64,000 nucleotides of DNA from Pontibacter sp. G13 (GTDB lineage Bacteria; Bacteroidota; Bacteroidia; J057): positions 3,554,501-3,618,500 of the forward strand of contig NZ_CP134696.1 in assembly GCF_031851795.1 (NCBI RefSeq). The letters run 5' to 3'. Position 1 is the first letter of the stretch, and every line of letters starts with the position of its first letter. Of the stretch, positions 35,382-43,614 are shown piece after piece. A model generated the notes under the pieces. It saw only the letters and a list, made by a program, of their open reading frames with translations. It was not told the DNA's origin and did no database searches. Made by a program: the position numbers and the translations under genes.

Positions 35382-36075
35382 GCATATTCAACAGGTGGCG
35401 GCTTCTTTGGGAAACCTCAGATCCAAGATGGTCTTCATTGGAGGGTCCGTCTTGGATCTGTATGTAACAGATGAAGCTGCTCCTGAAAATCGACCTACAG
35501 GAGATATTGACTGTGTAGTATCTGTAGATACATTGGCCGATTTCTTTCCTGTCACTCACCAACTTGAAGAAAAAGGGTTCCGGAAGGTTTCGGAAGCCGA
35601 ACACCCTGCTTATAGCTGGCTGTTGAATGATATCTTGATTCACCTCATTCCTCGTGTAACGCTTTCTGCAGGGTTCTCAAGTTATTGGTACAGCGAGGGC
35701 GTTTACCATGCTCAGCCAATCAAACTAGCCAATGGTCATGAGATCAAGGTATTTCCGGTCGCTTTTTACATCGCTTCGAAGATTGAAGCTTTTTTACAAA
35801 GAGGGGGTGGGGATTTTAGATCTTCAGAAGATTTTGAGGATATCGTATATGTGATGGACAATCGCCCTTCCATTGCTGAAGATATTCATGGATCTTTTTA
35901 CGAGGTACGAGGATATATTCAGAAGAAATTCTCCAAATTCTTGTCTGACCCAGAACTGGAGGAAGGTGTCTACTGCGTCTTACCTCCGACCTCTGACCCA
36001 TCATCTGTTGAGAAGATCATGTCGATCATGCAGGAGGTAGTGTCCAAAGACCACATCTACAGTTCGGGATTTTAG
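35362..36075 (+). CDS. MNT-fold nucleotidyltransferase-like protein, putative toxin
   Basis: A 237-residue protein. FIGGSVLDLYV (25-35) and the acidic pair D48-x-D50 in PTGDIDCVV form the glycine motif and first two metal ligands of the Pol-beta-like nucleotidyltransferase fold. The third ligand position is uncertain: the strand ILIHLIP near 91-97 has His where many relatives have Asp. A helical C-terminal half (about 110-230) follows. Members such as AbiEii and MenT modify tRNA or nucleotides. It overlaps the winged-helix gene by 20 bases; the convergent gene overlaps its stop by four bases. Confidence 0.75.
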   Translation: MPAKSIEHIQQVAASLGNLRSKMVFIGGSVLDLYVTDEAAPENRPTGDIDCVVSVDTLADFFPVTHQLEEKGFRKVSEAEHPAYSWLLNDILIHLIPRVTLSAGFSSYWYSEGVYHAQPIKLANGHEIKVFPVAFYIASKIEAFLQRGGGDFRSSEDFEDIVYVMDNRPSIAEDIHGSFYEVRGYIQKKFSKFLSDPELEEGVYCVLPPTSDPSSVEKIMSIMQEVVSKDHIYSSGF

Positions 36076-37232
36076 GGGAGGATTGTGAGTGTGTCCACAA
36101 CTTGCCAATTCAACCCTGATAGGGAATCTTGATACTCAGCCCGCCAAATTTGACCATTTCCATCTTTCCCGAGGAATTGCTGAATTTCGCCTGATTCAGC
36201 AGTCCAGCTGACAGAATCTCCCTTCCACCACCAATTGGCCCATCCATCTTCCCAAGTCATTTCCTGCCACTTTTTGATGGATTCTTCTCCGCTCCAATCG
36301 GGCTCATTTTCCATCAAGTGACTTTCTACCGGTACTTGTTTCAACACAGCTACTATGCCCATTTTGGAAATAGTAGCAGCATGCACAAATCCCAGCTTGG
36401 CGTCCAGGGAATCCAGCATTCGAACTCTCTTTCGCTTCAGCTCTTCATAAGCTGATTCCTGTCGGTTGATCCGTGGGGCATCAGCCCCCTTAGGAATCAA
36501 AATATCTGGTCTTTCAGGCGCAGCAGGTAGAGTAGGAATGGATGCCAAATACTCATGCCAGCTATTGACAGTATCTTGTCTCAAATTCCCTCCAGACACC
36601 CAAGACCGTTGAATGCTATCTAGCTGGCTGACTTTCCAGCCTTGGAGGCTCACACGACTCTCCCAAGACCAGATGAGTTTAGCATCATCTTTCAGGAAGA
36701 CTTCACGATCGTCGGAATATGCGTGAACCTCTAGCATGGCAGTAGCTTTCCATCCTTTGAGGGTATCCCCAGACCACTCATTCAGTGGAATACCGGCATT
36801 CCAGGCATCTGAGGCATTTTTAATTAGACGGGTGGCAATTCGTACAGAGTCCGGTTCCTTTTCCCATACAAAGTCCCAAAAGGCGTTTGCTGGAATGACC
36901 AAGGTGTATCCACTATTCAACTGGATCTGGTTATTCACCTGGCCAGCTATCATGTGTTGCTCAAACGCAACATCCAACGAGGCAATCGGTGGCTCAACAT
37001 AGGACATTGCCTTCATTTGCGCTTCCTCGTCCATGGACTCCATTACCAAGAAAATGACCGCGATCAAGGCTGCCACTACCGCGAAGTATTTGGGTTCCCG
37101 ATACAACTTCCGCCAAAATTGGAATCGAGTTGCGGATTCGTAGCGGGCATAGAGATCCTCGAAATCCTGATGAGACCTGATTCTGGAAGAATCGGGAATC
37201 TTGGGATCGATATGTACTTGGTATTTTGCCAT
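36072..37232 (-). CDS. One-span membrane partner of the ECF sigma factor
   Basis: A 386-residue protein with a cytoplasmic N-terminus of about 50 residues, one membrane span (about 52-64) and a large extracytoplasmic domain rich in Trp and Ser. It follows the sigma-factor gene after one base, so it is probably an anti-sigma or sensory protein, but it lacks recognisable ZAS or FecR motifs. The assignment as anti-sigma is by position only. Its stop overlaps that of the convergent nucleotidyltransferase gene. Confidence 0.7.
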   Translation of the reverse strand: MAKYQVHIDPKIPDSSRIRSHQDFEDLYARYESATRFQFWRKLYREPKYFAVVAALIAVIFLVMESMDEEAQMKAMSYVEPPIASLDVAFEQHMIAGQVNNQIQLNSGYTLVIPANAFWDFVWEKEPDSVRIATRLIKNASDAWNAGIPLNEWSGDTLKGWKATAMLEVHAYSDDREVFLKDDAKLIWSWESRVSLQGWKVSQLDSIQRSWVSGGNLRQDTVNSWHEYLASIPTLPAAPERPDILIPKGADAPRINRQESAYEELKRKRVRMLDSLDAKLGFVHAATISKMGIVAVLKQVPVESHLMENEPDWSGEESIKKWQEMTWEDGWANWWWKGDSVSWTAESGEIQQFLGKDGNGQIWRAEYQDSLSGLNWQVVDTLTILP

Positions 37233-37233
37233 G

Positions 37234-37842
37234 CTACTGGTAATCCTTACTTGGCTGTTTGGGAGTAATACTTTTGGGAGGTTGATTCATCAATTTGCGA
37301 ATCTTGGCGAGCAAGCGGTACATTTTCACTTTGGCATTGTTCTCTGTGATGCCCAAAATCGCGCCAATATCTCGAAAGGACAATTTTTCAAAATACCTCA
37401 ACTCTACCATCTCAATGGCTTCCGGTGGAAGATGCTGAAGCGCACCAACCATTCGCTGAATATCTTCGGTGGTATCCCGCTCTTGCAATTCCTCCATCAT
37501 AAGTGGTAGCTGAGCGGAGTCCATACTGATAACCCGCTGCTTGCTAGTTTGTCGAAAGTATTGGTTGATTTCGTTGATCGCAATTCGATATAGCCAAGCA
37601 GAAAAGGGTACCCCCTTGAATTGGTATTTGTCCAAATGGGTCATCGCCTTCAAAAATACTTGGGAAACCAAATCACCAGCAAGGTCTTCATCCGCGGTTC
37701 GCTTGATGACAAATCGGAAGATCTGTTCGTAATACCGCTCATAAATCACACCAAAGCGACGGCGATCTTTTTTCGCCGCTTCGATCTGAAGCAGTTCAAG
37801 ATGGAGGGCTTCCTTGCTTTGAGTACGATGGTGCGCGGCCAA
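37234..37842 (-). CDS. ECF-type sigma-70 factor
   Basis: A 202-residue sigma factor. Region 2 (about 28-95) has YERYYEQIFRFVIKRT, DLVSQVFLKAM and SAWLYRIAINEI; region 4 (about 130-190) has LPPEAIEMVELRYFEKLSFRDIG. No ATG or GTG lies upstream of region 2; the first usable codon is the TTG at 37842, three codons after an in-frame TAA. It recognises alternative promoters, whose sequence cannot be read from here. It is followed directly by a one-span membrane protein, the usual layout for a surface-signalling pair. Confidence 0.88.
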   Translation of the reverse strand: MAAHHRTQSKEALHLELLQIEAAKKDRRRFGVIYERYYEQIFRFVIKRTADEDLAGDLVSQVFLKAMTHLDKYQFKGVPFSAWLYRIAINEINQYFRQTSKQRVISMDSAQLPLMMEELQERDTTEDIQRMVGALQHLPPEAIEMVELRYFEKLSFRDIGAILGITENNAKVKMYRLLAKIRKLMNQPPKSITPKQPSKDYQ

Positions 37843-38049
37843 ACTGACGGTTTATTTAGGGCATAATGCAAATGATGGAAAAGGATACACTTTTTTAGCC
37901 CAGTGTGCGAATTTCTCTCAAACGTCTAAGATTTACAAATTCCTAATATATCGAATACCTGATCAATTGACATGCAAGAATATATTGACTCACGTTTTTG
38001 AAATCGCTCTGAAATACAAGTACTTCTAGTTCTAACCTCATTCAACTTT

Positions 38050-38703
38050 ATGAAGCATTTTTTCCCTTGCTTGCTACTCATCATGTGTAGTAGCTCCGCT
38101 TTGGCCCAATTTATCTGTGGCGATGAAACGCCCGGATTTAGCCTCTCACTCATCGTCATGTCCGAACAGCAGATCGCAGAGCGGCTTTCCTATCAGCAGT
38201 TTGGTGAAAATCAGATTTATTATCTGACAGAAGAGTCCTTAAACCCTGCGATTGGGCTAGAGGCCAGTTTCGGCATCCTACCTCAATTTGAGATCAGAAC
38301 AGGAGGATTTGTTTCGAGAAGAAGTACGGAAGAAATCTACTGTCCCAATGACCCCACCTGCTCCACGGTGGATCCTATCGAGCGCACATTGGATCGATAT
38401 TATGCCATCGTGCCGGTCTATGCGATGTGGAATGCAAGATCTAGCGGAGCTGTTGTTCCATTTGTGGGAATCGGTATGAAAAACTACTTCTTGACCAATT
38501 TCTGGAACGAATCCCAGCTCAGGAAATACACCATGATCTTGAGTGGTCAAGCAGGATTTCGGATGGCTTTCAGTAGGGGTTGGTTTGGGCAATTATCCAT
38601 TTCGATGGATGTCGCCCAACAGGGATTGATCATTTCTCCTGATCTAGAACGACATGGGCAATTTGGAGTGTATGCAGGATTTGGCAAGACTCTTTCTCGC
38701 TAG
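38050..38703 (+). CDS. Small secreted beta-barrel protein, unknown
   Basis: A 217-residue protein with a signal peptide (about 1-20, ending ALAQ). The mature part contains alternating strands with Tyr and Phe girdles, two closely spaced cysteines (about 97 and 102, in YCPNDPTC) and a C-terminal strand typical of small outer-membrane barrels. I do not recognise the family. Its stop codon shares two bases with the stop of the convergent lpxB gene. Confidence 0.72.
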   Translation: MKHFFPCLLLIMCSSSALAQFICGDETPGFSLSLIVMSEQQIAERLSYQQFGENQIYYLTEESLNPAIGLEASFGILPQFEIRTGGFVSRRSTEEIYCPNDPTCSTVDPIERTLDRYYAIVPVYAMWNARSSGAVVPFVGIGMKNYFLTNFWNESQLRKYTMILSGQAGFRMAFSRGWFGQLSISMDVAQQGLIISPDLERHGQFGVYAGFGKTLSR

Positions 38704-39797
38704 GCCACTACTGCCTTCTGAGACATTTGATCCAAGATAACTTGAGCTGCCCTTGCGGAAGCACCTTCATTTCCCAACGTATCCCACAGCAAATCATAGT
38801 CGGCAATGATTTCACTGCGCTTGATGGGATCTAGAATCTCGGTGACAGCCTCACCAAGTGTCTCCGTATTGAAATCGTATTGGATCAGTTCTTTGACCAC
38901 TTCTTTGTCCAAAATCAAATTGACCAGAGAGATGAATTTGATGTTGACCAATCTCCTCCCAATCTCATAGGACAAGCGGCTACCCTTGTAACACACCACT
39001 TCCGGCACATGGAATAATGCTGTTTCGAGGGTGGCCGTTCCAGAGGTCACCATCGCTGCATCTGCATGTTGAAGTAGTTCGTAGGTTTTGTTCATCCAGA
39101 GCTCCACATTTCGATCACCGATGAACTGCTGGTAGAAGGATTCCTGTTGGCTGGGAGCACCTGCAATCACAAATTGATATTCTGGAAACCTGTCTTGGAC
39201 GGAAAGCATAACCGGGAGCATCCGAGAGATTTCCTGCTTACGGCTGCCGGGAAGCAATGCCAAGATTCGCTGATCGCGATCTGCCGGATTGGTCTTGGGG
39301 ATCACATCCAAAAGCGGATGACCGACGAAATCAACTTCTACACCTTCATTGGCATAGAAGGATTCCTCAAACGGCAGAATGACCATCATCCGATCGACGA
39401 ACTGCCTAATCTGCTTGACTCTTCCCTTTTTCCAAGCCCAGACTTGAGGAGAAATGTAGTAGTATACGGGAATTCCGCGTTGGTGCAGATACTTGGCCAA
39501 ACGGAGATTGAAGCCGGGGTAATCGATGAGTATCACCCCATCGGGCTTGATGCGTTCAATGTCGGATTTGACAGTTTTGAACAACTTTCGAATGGTTCGC
39601 AAATTCCGAACGATCTCCCAAAAGCCCATGAAATTGATATCGCGCACATGCGCTGAAAGCGCTACGCCAGCATCAGACATTTTGTCCCCGCCCACTCCGT
39701 AGAAATGGATGTCCGGCCGTTTGCCCAGCAATGCTTTGACCAAATTGCTGCCATGCAAATCACCGCTATCTTCGCCTGCGAGTATATACAAATTCAT
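38700..39797 (-). CDS. lpxB: Lipid A disaccharide synthase LpxB
   Basis: A 365-residue glycosyltransferase of family 19 with the normal length. The N-terminal AGEDSGDLHGSNLVKAL and GVGGDKM motifs and the central YYISPQVWAWKKGR are diagnostic. It condenses UDP-2,3-diacylglucosamine with lipid X to make the lipid A disaccharide, so the cell has LPS. It follows the helicase gene by 23 bases and may share its promoter. Confidence 0.96.
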   Translation of the reverse strand: MNLYILAGEDSGDLHGSNLVKALLGKRPDIHFYGVGGDKMSDAGVALSAHVRDINFMGFWEIVRNLRTIRKLFKTVKSDIERIKPDGVILIDYPGFNLRLAKYLHQRGIPVYYYISPQVWAWKKGRVKQIRQFVDRMMVILPFEESFYANEGVEVDFVGHPLLDVIPKTNPADRDQRILALLPGSRKQEISRMLPVMLSVQDRFPEYQFVIAGAPSQQESFYQQFIGDRNVELWMNKTYELLQHADAAMVTSGTATLETALFHVPEVVCYKGSRLSYEIGRRLVNIKFISLVNLILDKEVVKELIQYDFNTETLGEAVTEILDPIKRSEIIADYDLLWDTLGNEGASARAAQVILDQMSQKAVVA

Positions 39798-39820
39798 GAG
39801 CTAATACAGTTCAGGGGGAA

Positions 39821-41299
39821 TTATTCGCCAGATTGATCACGCATTCGCTTTCTGCGATCGACCTTGAGCTTACCGACAGATTTGGCTTTGCTCTCCATAT
39901 CTTCGATCCCGTATTTTCTGAGCTTCACGGTCTTGCCTTTAATCTTCCAAGGCTCTGGCATGGATTGGAGATTCTGGAATCCCTTCTCAGGCATATCTAC
40001 GGTCGTGTAGGTTTCGTAGATGGTAATGGTGCCAATTTCATCGGCATCCAATCCCGCCTGATTCACCAAGAAACCGACGACATCACCCTTCCGGATCTTT
40101 TCCCGCTTTCCTTTATTCAAGAGATATTTGGTCCATTTATCCTCGGCTTTGGCAATCGGTTTGGCTGCCTGATCTAGCTCGATATCCAATTCGCGAACGG
40201 GAATATCAAGTTTCTGATGATGGTTGCTTAGGAAAATCTTCTCCATTTCGCTGGATAGAAGATTGAATACAGTCCCCTTATTTCCAGCGCGACCTGTACG
40301 GCCAATTCGGTGTAAATAGTAATCGAATTCCTCTGGAATCGCCAAGTTGATCACTGCAGGTAGATGGACAATATCGAGCCCTCGCGCTGCCAAATCTGAA
40401 GCCACGAGAAAGTGAATATGATTCTCCTTAAATCGCTGGAGGATATTCTGTCGCTCGATCTGGTCCATATTCCCATAGAACCCTTCCGCTTTGTAACCGT
40501 GGTTTCGCAAGTAGCCAGTCACATAATTGATGTCTTGGCGGCGGCCACAGAATACCAAAGCTTGATTGATTCCTACGCTATTGATCAGGGCGGACAGATA
40601 GCGTTCTCGTTTGCCCTTTTCTACCTCGGTAAATCGGAATGAAATCTTCCGCATCATCTGCTTCGGGTTGATTCGGACCGTCTTCAATTTGCGAAAACGC
40701 TCACGCATCATGTTCTCCGCATCCTGAGAGATGGTTGCGGAGAAAAAACCTACTTGTGCAGTATTGCGGATATGCTTGTGGATGTAGTCAAAGTCTTGTA
40801 CAAATCCCATTTCCATGAGTTTGTCGCCCTCATCCACGATCAAGAATCTCACATCCTTCCAAAGGTGTGGATAGGGGTGATGCCCTAGTACATCTTTCAA
40901 TCTTGCAGGAACTACGACGAGGATTTGTGCACCAGATTTGAGGGTCTTGAAACTCTCATCCATCGTTTGGCCCCCATACACGGCTCCAACCTTCAGCTGC
41001 GGCCCATTGTAAAATGTCCGCAGAGCTTTGGCAGCCTGAATTGCCAACTCTCGGGAAGGTACCAAAACAATGGCCTGTGTAGTGCCCTTGAGCAGATCCA
41101 AACGACTGATCAGTGGTATTCCATAGGCTCCCGTTTTGCCGGTACCTGTGGGGGCTTCCACAATCAAGTTGAATTTCTGCATGAACATAGATATGACCTG
41201 CTCTTGCACTGGGGTTGGATATTTCCATCCCAGTTGATCAATCGCTTCCAATTCCCTTCCGGGCAGTTCATATCGGGCAAATCCTCGCGCTCTTTCCAT
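39821..41299 (-). CDS. DEAD-box-family RNA helicase with DEGD motif and DbpA-like tail
   Basis: A 492-residue SF2 helicase. Motifs: Q motif YPTPVQ (28-32), Walker A APTGTGKT (49-56), Ia PSRELA, motif III SAT, ARGLDI (motif V) and HRIGRTGRAG (motif VI). Motif II reads VDEGD (155-159), not DEAD; the GGC codon is clear in the sequence. The C-terminal part (about 385-460) resembles the DbpA RNA-binding domain (GDVVGFLVNQAGLDADEIG), which targets 23S rRNA in E. coli. Likely a ribosome-assembly or mRNA helicase. A strong promoter stands directly before the ATG. Confidence 0.93.
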   Translation of the reverse strand: MERARGFARYELPGRELEAIDQLGWKYPTPVQEQVISMFMQKFNLIVEAPTGTGKTGAYGIPLISRLDLLKGTTQAIVLVPSRELAIQAAKALRTFYNGPQLKVGAVYGGQTMDESFKTLKSGAQILVVVPARLKDVLGHHPYPHLWKDVRFLIVDEGDKLMEMGFVQDFDYIHKHIRNTAQVGFFSATISQDAENMMRERFRKLKTVRINPKQMMRKISFRFTEVEKGKRERYLSALINSVGINQALVFCGRRQDINYVTGYLRNHGYKAEGFYGNMDQIERQNILQRFKENHIHFLVASDLAARGLDIVHLPAVINLAIPEEFDYYLHRIGRTGRAGNKGTVFNLLSSEMEKIFLSNHHQKLDIPVRELDIELDQAAKPIAKAEDKWTKYLLNKGKREKIRKGDVVGFLVNQAGLDADEIGTITIYETYTTVDMPEKGFQNLQSMPEPWKIKGKTVKLRKYGIEDMESKAKSVGKLKVDRRKRMRDQSGE

Positions 41300-41303
41300 G
41301 GTG

Positions 41304-41334
41304 CAAAGGTACGTTGGGTTAGAGGTTTTTCAAA
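41304..41334 (-). promoter_or_regulatory. Promoter of the helicase-lpxB pair
   Basis: On the minus strand TTTG (41334-41331), 19 bases, TACCTTTG (41311-41304): a perfect Bacteroidota promoter. Only four bases separate the -7 element from the ATG at 41299, so the mRNA would have almost no leader. Confidence 0.65.
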
Positions 41335-41361
41335 TGAATGGCAGGTATTCGGGATCTGCGA

Positions 41362-42339
41362 TTAGCGCAATTCTATCGTTGCAACCACTTGACCATGATC
41401 GGACATCCAGTACGGAACCATTTCCTCGCTCACCGTTTCATCTACCAAATGGTCATTGAACACCCGGAAAGAGCCAATTCGGCCTACGTGTTTGGGATAT
41501 TCTTGTACCAATTCTTGACTGACCATGATGTGATCCAGCGACTCATGATGCCCATTGTGAATGTGGGTATAATAGCTGTTGAACATGCTTTTGCGAGCCT
41601 GAATATCCTGAGCGTGATAAAGCAACACATCCCAGATATCCCGCTTGGACTCGATCGGAAACTTGCGCAAAGGCGGCTCTCCCGAAATCAATCTAGAGGT
41701 TACCGCCAAGCTCGAATCGTTTAAATCCCCCAACAAAACCAATGGATCATTGTCCCCTCGCAAATCGTCCATGATGACACTTCTCAGGGCAATGGATTCT
41801 GCAGCCCGAATCACCAAGGATCTTGCTTGTCCTTTGGCTCGTTCGAAATTGTCGTGCGGATCGACTCCCTCGGGCACATCAGGCCTTTTGGACTTCAGAT
41901 GGACGACGTACACGATCATATTCAGATCGTCCCTGATACGCAGGACCGCTCGTAAGATGGGTCGGCGAAACTTGAAGGCGGGTAGAGTCTCATCGTCAAT
42001 ATCCAAAACCTCTTCAAAGTCCTCAAGCGTATGCCACTCTTCTATCGGATATTTACTGGCCAAGCCCACAACGGGCTTCCTTCCACTTGGATTGGCAGCG
42101 ATCACATGGGCTCCCCTCAGATAGTGGCTGGTGTTGACAGCATCCACCAACGCTTCTTGATGAAATACCTCCTGAAAGCCGACAATATCGGCACGCATCC
42201 GATCTAGCTGTTGGGCCACCCAATTGATCTTTCGGAGATATTTTCCCTCCGAATACCTCCGCTTTCCATAAAAACGATGATTGGGGAGCACCAAATTGAA
42301 CAGGTTGAATGTTCCGATTCGAATGATTCTTTTCGTCAT
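41362..42339 (-). CDS. EEP-family (endonuclease/exonuclease/phosphatase) hydrolase
   Basis: A 325-residue metal-dependent hydrolase from the ATG at 42339. The EEP motifs are IGTFNLFNL near the start, ADIVGFQEV with the metal-binding Glu, LLGDLNDSS (Asp/Asn pair) and SDHGQVVA with the catalytic Asp-His close to the C-terminus. Substrate could be nucleic acid, phospholipid or a small phosphoester. No signal peptide, so it is cytoplasmic unless exported by other means. Confidence 0.87.
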   Translation of the reverse strand: MTKRIIRIGTFNLFNLVLPNHRFYGKRRYSEGKYLRKINWVAQQLDRMRADIVGFQEVFHQEALVDAVNTSHYLRGAHVIAANPSGRKPVVGLASKYPIEEWHTLEDFEEVLDIDDETLPAFKFRRPILRAVLRIRDDLNMIVYVVHLKSKRPDVPEGVDPHDNFERAKGQARSLVIRAAESIALRSVIMDDLRGDNDPLVLLGDLNDSSLAVTSRLISGEPPLRKFPIESKRDIWDVLLYHAQDIQARKSMFNSYYTHIHNGHHESLDHIMVSQELVQEYPKHVGRIGSFRVFNDHLVDETVSEEMVPYWMSDHGQVVATIELR

Positions 42340-42486
42340 ACCCGTTGGGATTGCAGTCGATTGACACACCCATTAACCCCAAAATAAAGGTTTAGTCTAA
42401 TCGCCCCCCTGACAAACTTGGATCTTACCGCCTACTAGTCCTCATTCGCAATCCATATTTAGCTTCCAGTTCCCTAACTTCGCGAT

Positions 42487-43548
42487 ATGGATCGAAAGCA
42501 GATTGTCATCATTGGAGGCGGGCTCGCAGGGAGTTTTATGGCCGCGAGATTATGTCATCAAGGTCATGAGGTAACGTTGATAGATGATCGAACCCCGACG
42601 AGTGCTAGCCGTGTAGCTGCGGGCCTTTACAATGTCATCACTGGTAGGTTTGGTGCCAAAACGTGGATGGCAGAGACACTTCTGTCAGAAATTGAGTCCT
42701 TCTACCAAATTCCTGAATTCCAGTCCTTGAAGGCTCATGTGCATCCAATGCCTATTTATCGGCCTTTTAGAGAGATTCAGCACTACAACAAATGGCTCGG
42801 CAAAGCAGAAGATCCTGCTTTTTCCAAGCTAGTCGCATTTCACGAACAGCCTATTCTTCCGGATCAGATCGACAATCCGCATGGAGGCATTGTGATTTTG
42901 CCATGTGGCTGGATCGATTCAAGAGCTTTGGTGGAATCTATGCAGGAGTTGCTGGTCCGCGACTATGGTTTGAATCTCGTGGAAACTGCGATTTCCTATG
43001 ATCAAATTGATTTGGCGCAGAAGCAAATCAGTTTGGGAGGAATTCAAGAACGTTTTGATGAGATCGTATTTTGCGAAGGACCAAGGCTCAATGACAATCC
43101 ATTCTTCCCCCAAGTCGAGGTTATCCCCAACAAAGGAGAAATTCTCAGGATAGAAGCACCAGATCTCGAGCTTCCATTTGTATTGAGTAAGAAGGTCTAT
43201 GTGATTTCGCATGATGATCACACATTCATTGTAGGCTCGAATTACGAAAATCACCCACCCCATACCGATCCTACTGAGGCTGCAAAGGAGGAGATTTCAT
43301 CCCATTTGCAAAAAGCGATTCGGGTCCCTTTCAGGGTTGTAGACCAATGGGCCGGTATTCGCCCGACCACCAAAAACCGTCGACCCATCATAGGAACTCA
43401 TGGTCAGTATCCGTATGCACATATTTTGGGAGGATTTGGAACGAAGGGAATGCTACTCTCCGCGCACTTCTCGCGAGTATTGGCCGAGCGGATATCAGGC
43501 CAAGCTACCCCCATACCGAATGAGGCTTCGCTGCTAAGATTTGGGTAG
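42487..43548 (+). CDS. FAD-dependent oxidoreductase of the DAO family
   Basis: A 353-residue flavoprotein. The N-terminal Rossmann motif VIIGGGLAGSFMAARL (7-22) is followed by an acidic residue for the FAD ribose; RVAAGLYNVITGRFG and the late GIRPTTKNRRPIIG resemble glycine/D-amino-acid oxidase and related deaminating enzymes. Substrate unknown. The motif TAACTTCG, a -7-like element, ends four bases before the ATG, so the leader is probably very short. Confidence 0.85.
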   Translation: MDRKQIVIIGGGLAGSFMAARLCHQGHEVTLIDDRTPTSASRVAAGLYNVITGRFGAKTWMAETLLSEIESFYQIPEFQSLKAHVHPMPIYRPFREIQHYNKWLGKAEDPAFSKLVAFHEQPILPDQIDNPHGGIVILPCGWIDSRALVESMQELLVRDYGLNLVETAISYDQIDLAQKQISLGGIQERFDEIVFCEGPRLNDNPFFPQVEVIPNKGEILRIEAPDLELPFVLSKKVYVISHDDHTFIVGSNYENHPPHTDPTEAAKEEISSHLQKAIRVPFRVVDQWAGIRPTTKNRRPIIGTHGQYPYAHILGGFGTKGMLLSAHFSRVLAERISGQATPIPNEASLLRFG

Positions 43549-43614
43549 GAGGGACCGGCTTTTTTCATTCCAGCAATGGATCTGGTATATTGGGAATGTA
43601 AATCCGATTCACTT

